A model generated the notes under the pieces. That model was not told the DNA's origin, made no database searches, and saw only the letters and a program-made list of their open reading frames with translations. 64,000 bases of DNA, from the NCBI GenBank assembly GCA_910577825.1, contig CAJTOK010000001.1, positions 62,001 through 126,000 on the forward strand, in the 5' to 3' direction. The stretch is from an uncultured Lachnospiraceae bacterium (GTDB lineage Bacteria; Bacillota; Clostridia; Lachnospirales; Lachnospiraceae). Positions 45,103 to 54,240 of the stretch are shown here, one piece after another (the stretch's first letter is position 1; the number at the start of each line of letters is the position of its first letter). Both the position numbers and the translations under genes were made by a program.

Positions 45103-46500
45103 CTAATATAGTCCAAATGCTTTCAGGCTCCCGTTGCCATGTCCTTTAAATGTCAGATATACAGGCCATACACCATCTGGAATTGCAGCCGCGGCTCCAG
45201 ATTCTGCCCATATATTAGAAGATTCCACCGGAAGCTTTGCAAGTATTTCACCATCCCATGCAAGCCGTACTTCAAATACGCCTTCAATATAGCCGCGTGT
45301 CCAGATTTTTATATTTTTAATGTTTTTACACTGGAAATATTTAAATCCTATTGTTGTTGTATCCTGTATATTGGCAACATAGCCTGTTTCTTCATCCCCG
45401 TCCCTTCCGTCCTGGGTAATTTTAGGAAATGTGCTGTCCCCGGAATACATTTCCGGCTTGTCTGTATATAAATGGCATGCAATATATGCCGGATGTATCC
45501 CAATGCCGTCCAGCGGGCCGTTATTTAAGCCGCATGATGTAATCTCTGCCTGTTTAAATATGCCATCTTTAAACTCCAGGCGTTCGGCGCATCCCTGCCT
45601 GCTGTACCATGTGCCATTTGTATGGCGGTGGTAAAAAATATACCATTCATTATTAATCTGGCAGATGCTGCCATGGTTATTGCCGCCATATGCCATAATT
45701 TTATCCGCAGGTTTATAGGAACTGATATGCAAATCACAATTACTAACCAGTACACCTGCATAACTAAAACCTGATACAGGGCTTTTACTAACTGCATAAC
45801 ATAGCTCGTGCATTACTTCTGAAGAATATATAAAATAATACATGCTGCCAATTTTTCTTATTGATGGCGCTTCAAAAAATGAATGCCCTTCAAATCCTGT
45901 GCCTTTACTATATTCGCATCCAGGTACAATAACAGATGGCGCTTGTGTAACTGTAAGCATATCTTTTCCTAAGACAGTTGCCATTGCACCGCTTCTGGAT
46001 TTATCACCTTTTCCGCAAAAACCAGTATAAAGATATGTAATCCCGCCTTCTGACAGCACGCCCGGGTCAAACTGCGGCTGGTCTTTTTCACCTTCACCAA
46101 GCAGCGTCCCGTCCGGGTAATGCACATATCCATAAAAACTATACTTCCCGGCTGGCTTGTCACATACGGCTACTGAAACAATTTTCAGTTTATCCAGTAC
46201 ATAATATAAATAATACCTGCCATCTGCACCCACTGTAACATCAGGTGCATACAGGCACATAGTGCCATCCCGGTTTAAAGGGTCATCTGTCTTTTTATAT
46301 ATCACCCCTTCATAACGCCAGTTCCATAATTCATCTACAGGTGCAGACCAGCACACATAATCCCCCATACAGAAGACATAACCGTTAAACTGGTCATGTG
46401 AACCAAATACATAAACCCTGCCATTAAAAACATATGGCTCGCCATCTGGTATATATTCCCATGATGGCAGATACGGGTTAAAAGCTTCATTTTCTGCCAT
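45103..46500 (-). CDS. GH43-family glycoside hydrolase with C-terminal CBM6-like domain, intracellular
   Basis: 465 residues; GGAGGAGG 9 bases upstream; no signal peptide. The propeller has candidate catalytic residues Asp in WEYIPDGEPYVF, Asp in QPQFDPGVLSEG and Glu in HSFFEAPSIRKI. YVFGSHDQFNG and YAPDVTVGADGRYYLYYV support GH43. The last 110 residues (TTTIGFKYFQCKNIKNIKIW...) look like a CBM6/36-type beta sandwich. Related proteins are arabinofuranosidases or xylosidases; I cannot assign the subfamily. It lies between the YesL-like gene (36 bp upstream) and the second chemoreceptor. Confidence 0.85.
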   Translation of the reverse strand: MAENEAFNPYLPSWEYIPDGEPYVFNGRVYVFGSHDQFNGYVFCMGDYVCWSAPVDELWNWRYEGVIYKKTDDPLNRDGTMCLYAPDVTVGADGRYYLYYVLDKLKIVSVAVCDKPAGKYSFYGYVHYPDGTLLGEGEKDQPQFDPGVLSEGGITYLYTGFCGKGDKSRSGAMATVLGKDMLTVTQAPSVIVPGCEYSKGTGFEGHSFFEAPSIRKIGSMYYFIYSSEVMHELCYAVSKSPVSGFSYAGVLVSNCDLHISSYKPADKIMAYGGNNHGSICQINNEWYIFYHRHTNGTWYSRQGCAERLEFKDGIFKQAEITSCGLNNGPLDGIGIHPAYIACHLYTDKPEMYSGDSTFPKITQDGRDGDEETGYVANIQDTTTIGFKYFQCKNIKNIKIWTRGYIEGVFEVRLAWDGEILAKLPVESSNIWAESGAAAAIPDGVWPVYLTFKGHGNGSLKAFGLY

Positions 46501-46536
46501 ACCCTTTTGCCTCCTCCTTACTGGATATATCTGTAT

Positions 46537-47181
46537 TTACTTATCCTTGTCTTTATTTGCTGCATTTTCTTCTTCTATTTTTTTAAACATAGGCATTACA
46601 ACTTTGCATATAGTTAATATAATACATGCCGGCCCGATAAAAAACCCTACGAACATAGTTGTAATATTCCATAAAAATATTGCACTCTCTGCTAAAACAA
46701 GCAGCAGCAGGCCGATAGTTTTAGGGAAAAATTTTATACAAACAGAGAAAGAATTGCGGAAAGTATTTATAATAGTATTATCATATCTTGCAAGCAGTGC
46801 ATATACATAGATAAAATGAAGAAATGCCAAAAAAACTGCCACTATGCCTGCTGCCATATATACTAACCGTCTTTCGCCTGCTGCTGCCGATAATTGGAAA
46901 TCAATATAAATTATATATATTATTACTAACTGTATAATGCCAATAATGCAGCCCTGTTTAAAATTAGCCTTAAATTCACGTATAAATGGTGCTGCAATAT
47001 ACGCATCTTCATCTTTATCAATCCTGAAACCTGTATAAAATGCTGCTGTTGTTGCCGCCCCTATTGTTACAATGGGAATACTGAACAACATCCACATAAA
47101 ATTAAGCTTGATAATATCCAGAAGTTTCACCATCAGTTTATAAAATGGGCTTTCTATACTAAAAAAACCATTACTATTCAT
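46537..47181 (-). CDS. YesL-like (DUF624) membrane protein
   Basis: 214 residues with about five hydrophobic helices. The start FSIESPFYKLMVKLLDIIKL is followed by NFMWMLFSIPIVTIGAATTA, the characteristic opening of the YesL/DUF624 family. FYTGFRIDKDEDAYIAAPF also fits. These proteins occur in sugar operons of Firmicutes together with YesM/YesN and ABC importers. Their biochemical role is not established. GGAG lies 9 bases before the ATG. The gap to GH8 upstream (114 bp) is very AT-rich and has no gene. Confidence 0.88.
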   Translation of the reverse strand: MNSNGFFSIESPFYKLMVKLLDIIKLNFMWMLFSIPIVTIGAATTAAFYTGFRIDKDEDAYIAAPFIREFKANFKQGCIIGIIQLVIIYIIYIDFQLSAAAGERRLVYMAAGIVAVFLAFLHFIYVYALLARYDNTIINTFRNSFSVCIKFFPKTIGLLLLVLAESAIFLWNITTMFVGFFIGPACIILTICKVVMPMFKKIEEENAANKDKDK

Positions 47182-47295
47182 TATGGCATTCTCCTTTTTA
47201 TTTGTATAATTTGTATATTATTAATTATTATAAATTTTTATATTGTAAATTCTATATAAATATTGCTATATATATTGTAAAAATTGCTATTCCTT

Positions 47296-48480
47296 TTATA
47301 TCTGCAGCACTGGCCAGTATATCCTGTAATTTCCACTTAATGCAAGGAATGCAAAAAAATAAAGGCAGTTATCATAATACCTTCTTTCCCCTTTCCTTAA
47401 CGGGGTATGGAAAAAGTCCCGCACCAGCCCAAGGGCAGTTTCATTATTAACTGCAAGGCTTGCCTGTGCGTTAGTGGCAGTAACAGCCAGAGGGTGCAGT
47501 GCCTTTCCTTCAAGCACTGTGCCGTCTATGGCAAAAATGCCGTCCCTGTCTTTTTCTGGCAGCGTTTCATAATAAAACCTGTGCAGTTTAGCCACTATTT
47601 CCTGTTCCCATATATCTGCCGCAAACCAGCTGTAATCAAGCCCTATATTGGCAATAGTCCTGTATGAATCACTATAATACCAGTCATGCCGCCCTTCAGA
47701 AACCCCTGGCACCGGTTTACATGGAGTACCGTCAAATTCCGCATACTCAGCACACAGCCCGGTTCCAGGATGGCATGATTTTTTAAGGTATTCCCTGCTT
47801 GCTGCCGCCGCCTCTTTAAAAAACTCCCTGTCTTCCTCATAAGCCCACAATGCAAACAGTTCATAAAAATGTGGCAAATGGTATGACGGGTCAGAAAAAT
47901 CCACTTCAGCAACAAAACGCACCAGCTTATTGTCCCTGTCCCACATTGCCCTGCCGCCGCTGTTGTCCCCGTCTTTATGTATACATGTATGCAGGAGTTC
48001 CTTTGCTTCTTTTGCATAATTAAATATTCCTTCACCGTCACCCCATCTGTGTGATGCAAAAAACAGTGACATGGCAAAAAATTCTTCACCATCAGGTGCA
48101 GCAACAGACGCATTTTTTGTACCATCTGTCTGGCATGACCATGCAAAATAACCCTTGTTGCTGCCTTCTTCCATATACATATAAGTCCGTGCCCATTTCC
48201 ATATACGGTCAAATTCCTCTTTCCTGTCCATCTGTACACACATCATCATGCCATAGGACATGCCCTCTGTACGTACATCATGGTTGCCGGTATCCTCTAT
48301 ATACCCCATATCTGCACCTGCTGTATGGTATATCCTGTCCTCTTTGCTTCCATAAAACAATGTCTGGAATATCTCCTGTTTCCTGTGTTCAATATCTTTT
48401 TTATTAAAACCTGTTTCCGCAAACATATTGCGGTAAATGCCTGTATAAAATGCCCCTTTATGTGTATCTGTATTTTTCAT
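47296..48480 (-). CDS. GH8 reducing-end-xylose-releasing exo-oligoxylanase (Rex-like), intracellular
   Basis: 394 residues from the ATG at 48480, matching the start of known Rex proteins; the open frame continues to 48621 but that would cross the attachment core and add unrelated residues. GH8 acid Glu is near residue 72 (VRTEGMSYGMMMCVQM) and the catalytic base Asp near 271 (DWYYSDSYRT). SCQTDGTKNASVAAPDGEEF and WDRDNKLVRF also fit the family. It removes xylose from the reducing end of xylo-oligosaccharides of three or more units. It is the first gene of the eight-gene run and starts only 112 bp inside the right end of the island. No strong promoter is visible in that gap, so transcription may enter from the flanking protease gene. 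Confidence 0.9.
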   Translation of the reverse strand: MKNTDTHKGAFYTGIYRNMFAETGFNKKDIEHRKQEIFQTLFYGSKEDRIYHTAGADMGYIEDTGNHDVRTEGMSYGMMMCVQMDRKEEFDRIWKWARTYMYMEEGSNKGYFAWSCQTDGTKNASVAAPDGEEFFAMSLFFASHRWGDGEGIFNYAKEAKELLHTCIHKDGDNSGGRAMWDRDNKLVRFVAEVDFSDPSYHLPHFYELFALWAYEEDREFFKEAAAASREYLKKSCHPGTGLCAEYAEFDGTPCKPVPGVSEGRHDWYYSDSYRTIANIGLDYSWFAADIWEQEIVAKLHRFYYETLPEKDRDGIFAIDGTVLEGKALHPLAVTATNAQASLAVNNETALGLVRDFFHTPLRKGERRYYDNCLYFFAFLALSGNYRIYWPVLQI

Positions 48481-48560
48481 ACCAATGCGTTCCTCTCTGT
48501 TTTTATAGATTATAATAATAATTATACCTGGGCACAGGCTGTATAACATCTTAAATCTTG

Positions 48561-50240
48561 CTATCTTCTTTTCACATATTGCTTGTTTGCATGTAACCTT
48601 ATTATAACACCATACCCCCATTCCATCATAAGTGCTGCGCTCCCTGTTACAAATGGTGCTGCTATTGATGTTCCTGTATTAGAAGAATAGCCGCCGCCAG
48701 GTGAAGCGCTTATTATATCAACCCCGGGTGCAACTATTGCCGGCATATACCTTCCATCTGTTGTATTCCCCCTTCCTGAAAAAGACGCCATGCTGTTTGA
48801 AGCAGCATTGTATGCACCTACGGTTATTACATTCCTTGCTGCAGCAGGTATTGTAAGTGTAGTATCAGGCGACGGGGAGAGAAAGCCTGTTGAAAGCCCC
48901 ACAACTTCTATTGTAGGAAGCCACATATTTACATCCCCGTACTTTATATCTACAGGGTCAAAGTTTATATACCATACGCCAGGCATTATATACTGTGCCC
49001 CGTTTGCGGAAAGCCATTGTATAAATATCCCCTGTGATATTGTATATGGTGATGGTTCACCGCAGAATACATAAACCCTGCTTCTGCCAAATATATAAGT
49101 ACCTGCCCTGCCAGCCTGGCAGTTTAAATTAAGCCTGCTGCCATCTGGTGCTGTTATGCTTACCCTGAATCTGTCCTGGTAATGTTTCCATATCTGTAAC
49201 AGCACATTTCTTTCATTTTCAGCAATGGCAACAGCCACTGTCTGGCTGCGCCCGTTTTCAAGCTTTAAAAAAGAATGGTGTCTTGCATCCCCCTCATTTC
49301 CCGACGCCACTACCACAACATTTTTCCATATGCCCTTAATGTCTGCTATATAATTTTCAAAAAGCGAACTGCCATCATGCGGCCCGTCATTATTGCCAAA
49401 ACTAAGGTTAATTGCCACTGGCATATTTAATGAAATTGCCTTCCTTACTACATAATCAATGGCTTCAATAATCTCTGTTGTAAGCGCAAATGAACTTCCC
49501 TGTTTGCCAAGCTTGACTACTAACAGGCTGCTTTCTGGTGCAGCCCCTTTGTACCTCCTGCCCGGGGAAGCTGCGCCATTGCCTGCTGCAACACCTGCAA
49601 CTGCTGTTCCATGCCCGCTGCCCCTGTCAGAAACTGGCACTATTTTAAGGCTTGCTGCCCTGTCTGGCTGTGCAAGTGCCTCATTTATATCATCACTGTT
49701 ATATTCTGCACCCTGTGCATACCCGGCTGGAACACGCCCATAAGAAGCAGCTGCATCTGCCGTCTGGTCCCATAAATATAAAATCCTTGTAGTCCCGTCA
49801 CTGTTCTGGAAAGCCGGGTGCAGGTAATCTATGCCTGAATCAATTATGGCAACAAGCACACCTGCACCCATAAGCCCGCTGCTGCCTGCACCACTTCCTT
49901 CCTGTACAGTGTTAATACAGGATGCTGCCCTGCCATTATTTACGTTATAATAAACTTCCCGGGGCTTCTCCACATATATTATGCCTGGCGCATCCGCAAG
50001 GGCGTTAAGCTCTGTGGCAGGCACGCTTACAATGGCATAATTATTAAAAAGCCCTGTGTATACTGTACCCCTTATTCCACTTAAAATACCATCTAAATCC
50101 CCGTAATATTTAACTATTACACGCCACCTGTTTTCTGTTTCATCATAACCTGCCATGTTCTGGCTGCCAGTGCCTTCTGTAACAGGTGTGTTGCGTGCAA
50201 ATCCAAAAGCGGCATCCAGCCTCTGGTTTTCTTTTTCCAT
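48561..50240 (-). pseudogene. S8 subtilase of the Csp (germination protease-like) type, 3' end displaced by the element
   Basis: The frame runs 559 residues, but only the first 541-542 are native. It has an N-terminal prodomain (about 30-105), then the subtilase domain with catalytic Asp near 134 (AIIDSGIDYLHPAF), His near 210 (GSGHGTAVAG) and Ser near 525 (TGTSIAAPFVTG). About 130 residues with a jelly-roll look (about 335-465) are inserted before the Ser region, as in Csp germination proteases. After MMEWG the sequence becomes YGVIIRLHANKQYVKRR, encoded by the island. The native end is at 3053-3202; the repaired protein would have 590 residues. All three catalytic residues remain, so residual activity cannot be excluded, although loss of the last helix and strand should destabilise the fold. 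Csp proteases process a spore-cortex lytic enzyme during germination. That role is not proven here. Confidence 0.88.
48592..48620. other. attR: right junction of the integrated element
   Basis: The element ends with the arm TGTAACCTTATTATAACACC plus ATA (48592-48614), then the CCCC core (48615-48618). Protease-coding sequence follows: on the minus strand ATGGAATGGGG is its last native part. Joining this arm through CCCC to the left-end arm (3204-3226) rebuilds the 50-bp attP. Joining the protease sides rebuilds TGG GGG ATA GTG in frame. Confidence 0.87.
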
Positions 50241-50341
50241 ATAAAATACCCGTCCCCTGCCTTAAAATGCAGGATAATTCCTTTATTTATTAGTATATTA
50301 TATGGCAGGGGAGGCATAATGCCGCTATTTAACACTAAAAA

Positions 50342-50368
50342 ATACAGCGCCGTATTCTGGCGCTGTAT
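50342..50368 (-). terminator. Rho-independent terminator after the GH51 gene
   Basis: ATACAGCGCC (50342-50351) pairs perfectly with GGCGCTGTAT (50359-50368) over a 7-base loop. On the minus strand the stem runs into TTTTTTAG. It lies 20 bp after the GH51 stop codon. Confidence 0.92.
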
Positions 50369-50388
50369 CCAGTCCATTGTGGTATTGT

Positions 50389-53300
50389 TTAGAACTCTAT
50401 TACTGTAACTGAGTAAGCTGGCAGCAGTACCTCTGTTTTCTGCCCGCATACTGCAAGTTTATATTCACGTGGCTGTACGTATTCACGCTTCTTTGTATTT
50501 ACATTGGCATCATACGCATACTCCCTGCCGGTTGTAAGCAGCAGTGCCCTTGCATCATATACCTGCTTATAGCCTTCTATGCAGATTGCCACTTTTTTAG
50601 ATACATCAGAAGGGTTTACAAGCTTTGCATAGAGATGGCTCCCGTCTTTGGTAACAGAATGGTATACTGCCCTGTTGTATGCTTCAAGCTTGTATTCAAG
50701 CTTTGCACTGTTAAAGCCCCTGCCGTCAGTATATGAACAGATAAGGTGCTTGCCGTCATCCCCGCCATAGTTTACTGTAAATGTATATTCTGTGCCGTTT
50801 TCCAGTTCTTCATAGTTACATTCACGTAAGTTCCCGGCTGTTACACTTGAAGAGTAATCACCAAGCCTGTATCCTTCAACTCCCTGTTTAAATACCCTTA
50901 TGCCTGTTACTGAGCCATACAGGTTTACTGCATATTCAATAACATCTTTCTTAGATAAATCTTCCATCTCTGTAAGCCCTGCACCAATGAAAATGCCGCC
51001 ATTCCCGCTTATGCGTTCTGCTTTCACAATGACAGAGTAGTCTTTCCATGATTCATTGGATATATAAATCCCGTTTAAGCCTTTGGCAGAAGGCGTTATT
51101 ATAATTCCCCTGCCGCTTCTTACATAACCGTCTGCTTTTGGGATAACTTTCCATTCTTCTGATATTTCACCTGTAAAATCCTGTGAAAACATTACAGAGC
51201 CGTCTTTATTGGACACCACTTTTACTTCCTTTACAAGCACTTCTGCATTGCCTGCTGCAATTTCAATGCCGCCATGTGGCTGGAGGCTTGTTTTAATGCC
51301 TTTTTCATAAAGTGTAAATGTTGTTTCGACTGCTTTATTGCCAAGGTTTTCTGCAAACATCTTCTGTACATAGTAGTTTGGCGTGCGCCATACGGAATCA
51401 TTGTCAAACCATATGGCATCAGGTGTCCAGCGGTAAGTACCATCCAAAAGCACTTTATTAAATAATGGTGCTGTTGCGGCAAGCCTTACAACATCGGCAT
51501 TGTTTTCAAACCCTGTCATAACTGCTGCTTCTGCAACTGCGCCTGCAAGTGTATTTTTATCAGTTGAGGCATATTCCCCTACAAATACTTTGGAAGTTTC
51601 TGCTTCATTCAATGTACCGTCTGCATTGTATGCACGGTAATAATAATTATAGCGGTCTGCATTTTCAAGCAGGTACTGGTTTGAACGGTAATAATGTTCA
51701 TCAGCAATGGTTTCCATATAGTTGTCTTCATGCCCATACCATTTTACTTCTTTGTCAAAGCTTTTTTCACCATCAGTAAATGAAACTGTTGCACCGCCTG
51801 TTTTAAGGTTGCCGCTTAAAAACCTCCAGCCATATTTATAAGCATCATCATCTGCCTGTGCACCTACAGTTGATATAATTGCCAGGTCATAACCAGGGTA
51901 ATTTGCTTCCATATAATTATCAATGGCATATTTAAATGCTTCAAAGCTTGCAAAAAATTCTTCGCCCCAGTTTTCATTGCCAACACCTAAAAGATGGAGT
52001 TTAAATGGCTCTGTATGTCCCATCTGTTTACGGAGCGCTGCCCATTCATTGTTCTCAAAGTCTGTATTTATGGCAAAATCTATTAAATCTGTAAAATTCT
52101 TTATGTATTTTTCCTGTAAGCTGCCACCTGCAGGGTTTGCATAATCAGAACGTGCCTGGCACAGCACACCGCACGCCATAACCGGGAGCGGAAGTGCGCC
52201 AAGGTCTTCTGCCAGCTGGAAATATTCCATATAGCCAAGCCCCATGGTCATCATATAGCCCCAGACATTGTAATTCTCCTTGCGGTATTCAATATCGCCA
52301 ACCGAGTCTTTCCAGTCATATACATTCTCCCATATATATGAGCCTTCTGAAATACAGCCTCCCGGGAAACGTAAAAATGACGGGTGCAGGTCAGCCATAA
52401 CTTTTACAAGGTCACGGCGCAGCCTGTAGTTAGGGTTTTTAAGGAAGTTTTTATGTGCTGTCTTTGACCTTCTTTCATCTGTTGAACCCCAGACCTTTGA
52501 AGGCATAAGTGAAACCATTGCAATGGAAACTTTTCCTATAAATTCTATTTTAAGCTGTGCATAGCCTGTCTTAGATGCAATAAATGTATACTTTTCTTTT
52601 CTGCCATACTTCTTCCAGTCGGCTTTGCTTACAGGTATAACTACGGAATTAGTTACTGGCATATCATTTTCATCTACAAGGCTGACCTTTAAACCGGCAC
52701 CTTTCTGCTTGCTGCCATCTTTTGGCACAGACCTTGCCCATACTGAAAATCCATACTCTTCCTCATCTTTCAGGTATATTGAAAGTGTTGCGCCCATATC
52801 GCAGAAACCACGGTTATATATTACTGTCCCGTCTGGTGCTGTAATATAATGTCCATTGGTATCAGGCTTTGTAATGCCAAGGTATTCATTTAAACCATGT
52901 TTGTCCTCTACTGTTACTTTGTCCAGGTCACCAAACCAGTATTTTAACGGGGTATAGTTCCTGCCTGTGGATTTGGCATCAGCACCTGATGAAGTATTAT
53001 ATGTATTATACTCAAATGCTTCAAATGAACGGTTACATACCAGTTCCGCATAAAGCCCGCCATCTGCTGCATTGTTAATATCTTCATAGAAAAGCCCGTA
53101 AAGTGTCTTGCTTATATCAACAGTTTCCCTGTCTGCATGTATAGTCATTGTATACGGTGCTATAATCCTGGGAATTGCGTTTACATAGGTACTGGTTCTT
53201 AATTCATGGCTTCCCAGTGATAAAACTGCTGTAATCCTGATATATCCAGGCTCAGTAAATTCACCAAGCTTTCCATCAGAAGAAAGCACTTCCTCTTTCT

Positions 53301-54144
53301 CTGACTCCCAGCGTACCTTCACTTTGCCTCCCATATAGCTTGATGGAAGCTCCACATCTTCTGTAATGATTTTATCTGGTTTAAAAAGGAAATTCTCCTC
53401 CACTATTTCCAGGACTTCTTCTTCAGATATAGTTTCACATACTATATCAACTATTTCACTCTCTGACAGTACCCTGTTATACACACGGAAATCTGACAGT
53501 GCAATATTGGCGTCAGGGTCTGCCTTAAACTGTGAATGCCCTATGTAGTTATTTTCATAATTGTCCTCTTTCTTAAGTCCTGCAAACCACTCACGCAGGC
53601 GCTTGTAATTACCGCTTGAGGTCTGGCTTATTGAGCCGTCTGCAATTATATTCCCGTTTACATATAAAACAGGGCCTGCACTGCTTAATGTCCCGTTCTT
53701 TGTGCCATGTACAACAACTGCCACATGGGTCCATGTATTTACAGGAAATGTCCTGCCCGGGTCTGCCGGGAGGTCAGAACCGGAGAAACAGCTTGCACGC
53801 AGGTTTCTTGTTAAAAATATATAAGGCCCCATATCTGACCTTCCAAAATCAAATATACGCTCCCATGCACCTATTTCTTTGCCAAGGTTCATCCAGAATG
53901 TAATACATATACCATCATCATCACCACTGGCTTCATTAAAAATACCTTCCGGAAGCTTTAAAAATGAAGAACCGTAAGACCCATCACTCTTAATACGGAC
54001 TGCATTGCGCCCGCCAACTTCTTCTATAACCGGAGGGGTTGAACCACATACGGAGGCATCCCTTTTATTCTGTGAACTGTCTTTGCCAATATTGTCCACA
54101 TCATCAAAACGGTACCACACAGCCATATCATTAACAACTGACAT
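50389..54144 (-). CDS. GH51-type alpha-L-arabinofuranosidase with N-terminal LamG-like module
   Basis: 1251 residues from the ATG at 54144 (GGAG 6 bases upstream); the longer frame to 54228 has no site. A LamG/concanavalin-like module (about 1-215; AVWYRFDDVDNIGKDSS) is followed by a bacterial Ig-like domain (about 235-320; VELPSSYMGGKVKVRWES) and the GH51 barrel (about 330-900). The barrel has acid/base Glu near 724 (GVGNENWGEEF) and nucleophile Glu near 857 (KVFVGEYAS). A DUF1080-like beta sandwich seems to be inserted before the C-terminal alpha-L-AF_C domain. There is no signal peptide, so it should act inside the cell on arabinose-bearing oligosaccharides. It lies outside the island, directly upstream of the interrupted protease and separated from it by a terminator. 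Confidence 0.9.
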   Translation of the reverse strand: MSVVNDMAVWYRFDDVDNIGKDSSQNKRDASVCGSTPPVIEEVGGRNAVRIKSDGSYGSSFLKLPEGIFNEASGDDDGICITFWMNLGKEIGAWERIFDFGRSDMGPYIFLTRNLRASCFSGSDLPADPGRTFPVNTWTHVAVVVHGTKNGTLSSAGPVLYVNGNIIADGSISQTSSGNYKRLREWFAGLKKEDNYENNYIGHSQFKADPDANIALSDFRVYNRVLSESEIVDIVCETISEEEVLEIVEENFLFKPDKIITEDVELPSSYMGGKVKVRWESEKEEVLSSDGKLGEFTEPGYIRITAVLSLGSHELRTSTYVNAIPRIIAPYTMTIHADRETVDISKTLYGLFYEDINNAADGGLYAELVCNRSFEAFEYNTYNTSSGADAKSTGRNYTPLKYWFGDLDKVTVEDKHGLNEYLGITKPDTNGHYITAPDGTVIYNRGFCDMGATLSIYLKDEEEYGFSVWARSVPKDGSKQKGAGLKVSLVDENDMPVTNSVVIPVSKADWKKYGRKEKYTFIASKTGYAQLKIEFIGKVSIAMVSLMPSKVWGSTDERRSKTAHKNFLKNPNYRLRRDLVKVMADLHPSFLRFPGGCISEGSYIWENVYDWKDSVGDIEYRKENYNVWGYMMTMGLGYMEYFQLAEDLGALPLPVMACGVLCQARSDYANPAGGSLQEKYIKNFTDLIDFAINTDFENNEWAALRKQMGHTEPFKLHLLGVGNENWGEEFFASFEAFKYAIDNYMEANYPGYDLAIISTVGAQADDDAYKYGWRFLSGNLKTGGATVSFTDGEKSFDKEVKWYGHEDNYMETIADEHYYRSNQYLLENADRYNYYYRAYNADGTLNEAETSKVFVGEYASTDKNTLAGAVAEAAVMTGFENNADVVRLAATAPLFNKVLLDGTYRWTPDAIWFDNDSVWRTPNYYVQKMFAENLGNKAVETTFTLYEKGIKTSLQPHGGIEIAAGNAEVLVKEVKVVSNKDGSVMFSQDFTGEISEEWKVIPKADGYVRSGRGIIITPSAKGLNGIYISNESWKDYSVIVKAERISGNGGIFIGAGLTEMEDLSKKDVIEYAVNLYGSVTGIRVFKQGVEGYRLGDYSSSVTAGNLRECNYEELENGTEYTFTVNYGGDDGKHLICSYTDGRGFNSAKLEYKLEAYNRAVYHSVTKDGSHLYAKLVNPSDVSKKVAICIEGYKQVYDARALLLTTGREYAYDANVNTKKREYVQPREYKLAVCGQKTEVLLPAYSVTVIEF

Positions 54145-54240
54145 ACTACTCTCCTTTTCATATTTTAGTTTATAGTAAATTATTTTAACATTTTGTTTTA
54201 TTCTAGCATACTTTATTAAAAGTTCCATCCCCTTTAACGC

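Larger units (their letters stand above)
3204..48618. mobile_element. 45.4-kb serine-recombinase genomic island carrying xylan utilisation genes, integrated in an S8 protease gene
   Basis: Boundaries come from three independent observations: (1) the two halves of an S8 protease gene flank the segment on the same strand and in frame; (2) both junctions share the CCCC core; (3) the joined element ends form a 50-bp inverted-repeat attP. Two large serine recombinases lie at the left end, reading outwards. No relaxase, type IV secretion, phage structural or replication gene is visible, so the element resembles a recombinase-plus-cargo island, like SCC elements, rather than a conjugative element or prophage. 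The cargo covers xylanases, xylosidases, glucuronidase, esterases, transport, chemoreceptors and regulators. Because attL and attR are directly oriented, recombination between them would excise a circle of about 45.4 kb and repair the protease gene. Whether it still moves is not known. Confidence 0.88.

Noticed and set aside
3204..48618. Island as a conjugative element or prophage
   Set aside because: No relaxase, coupling protein, type IV secretion, phage structural or lysis genes were seen in the 45 kb.
48481..48621. 47-codon N-terminal extension of the GH8 gene
   Set aside because: It crosses the attachment core into protease DNA in another frame and adds residues absent from Rex proteins; the ATG at 48480 fits the family.
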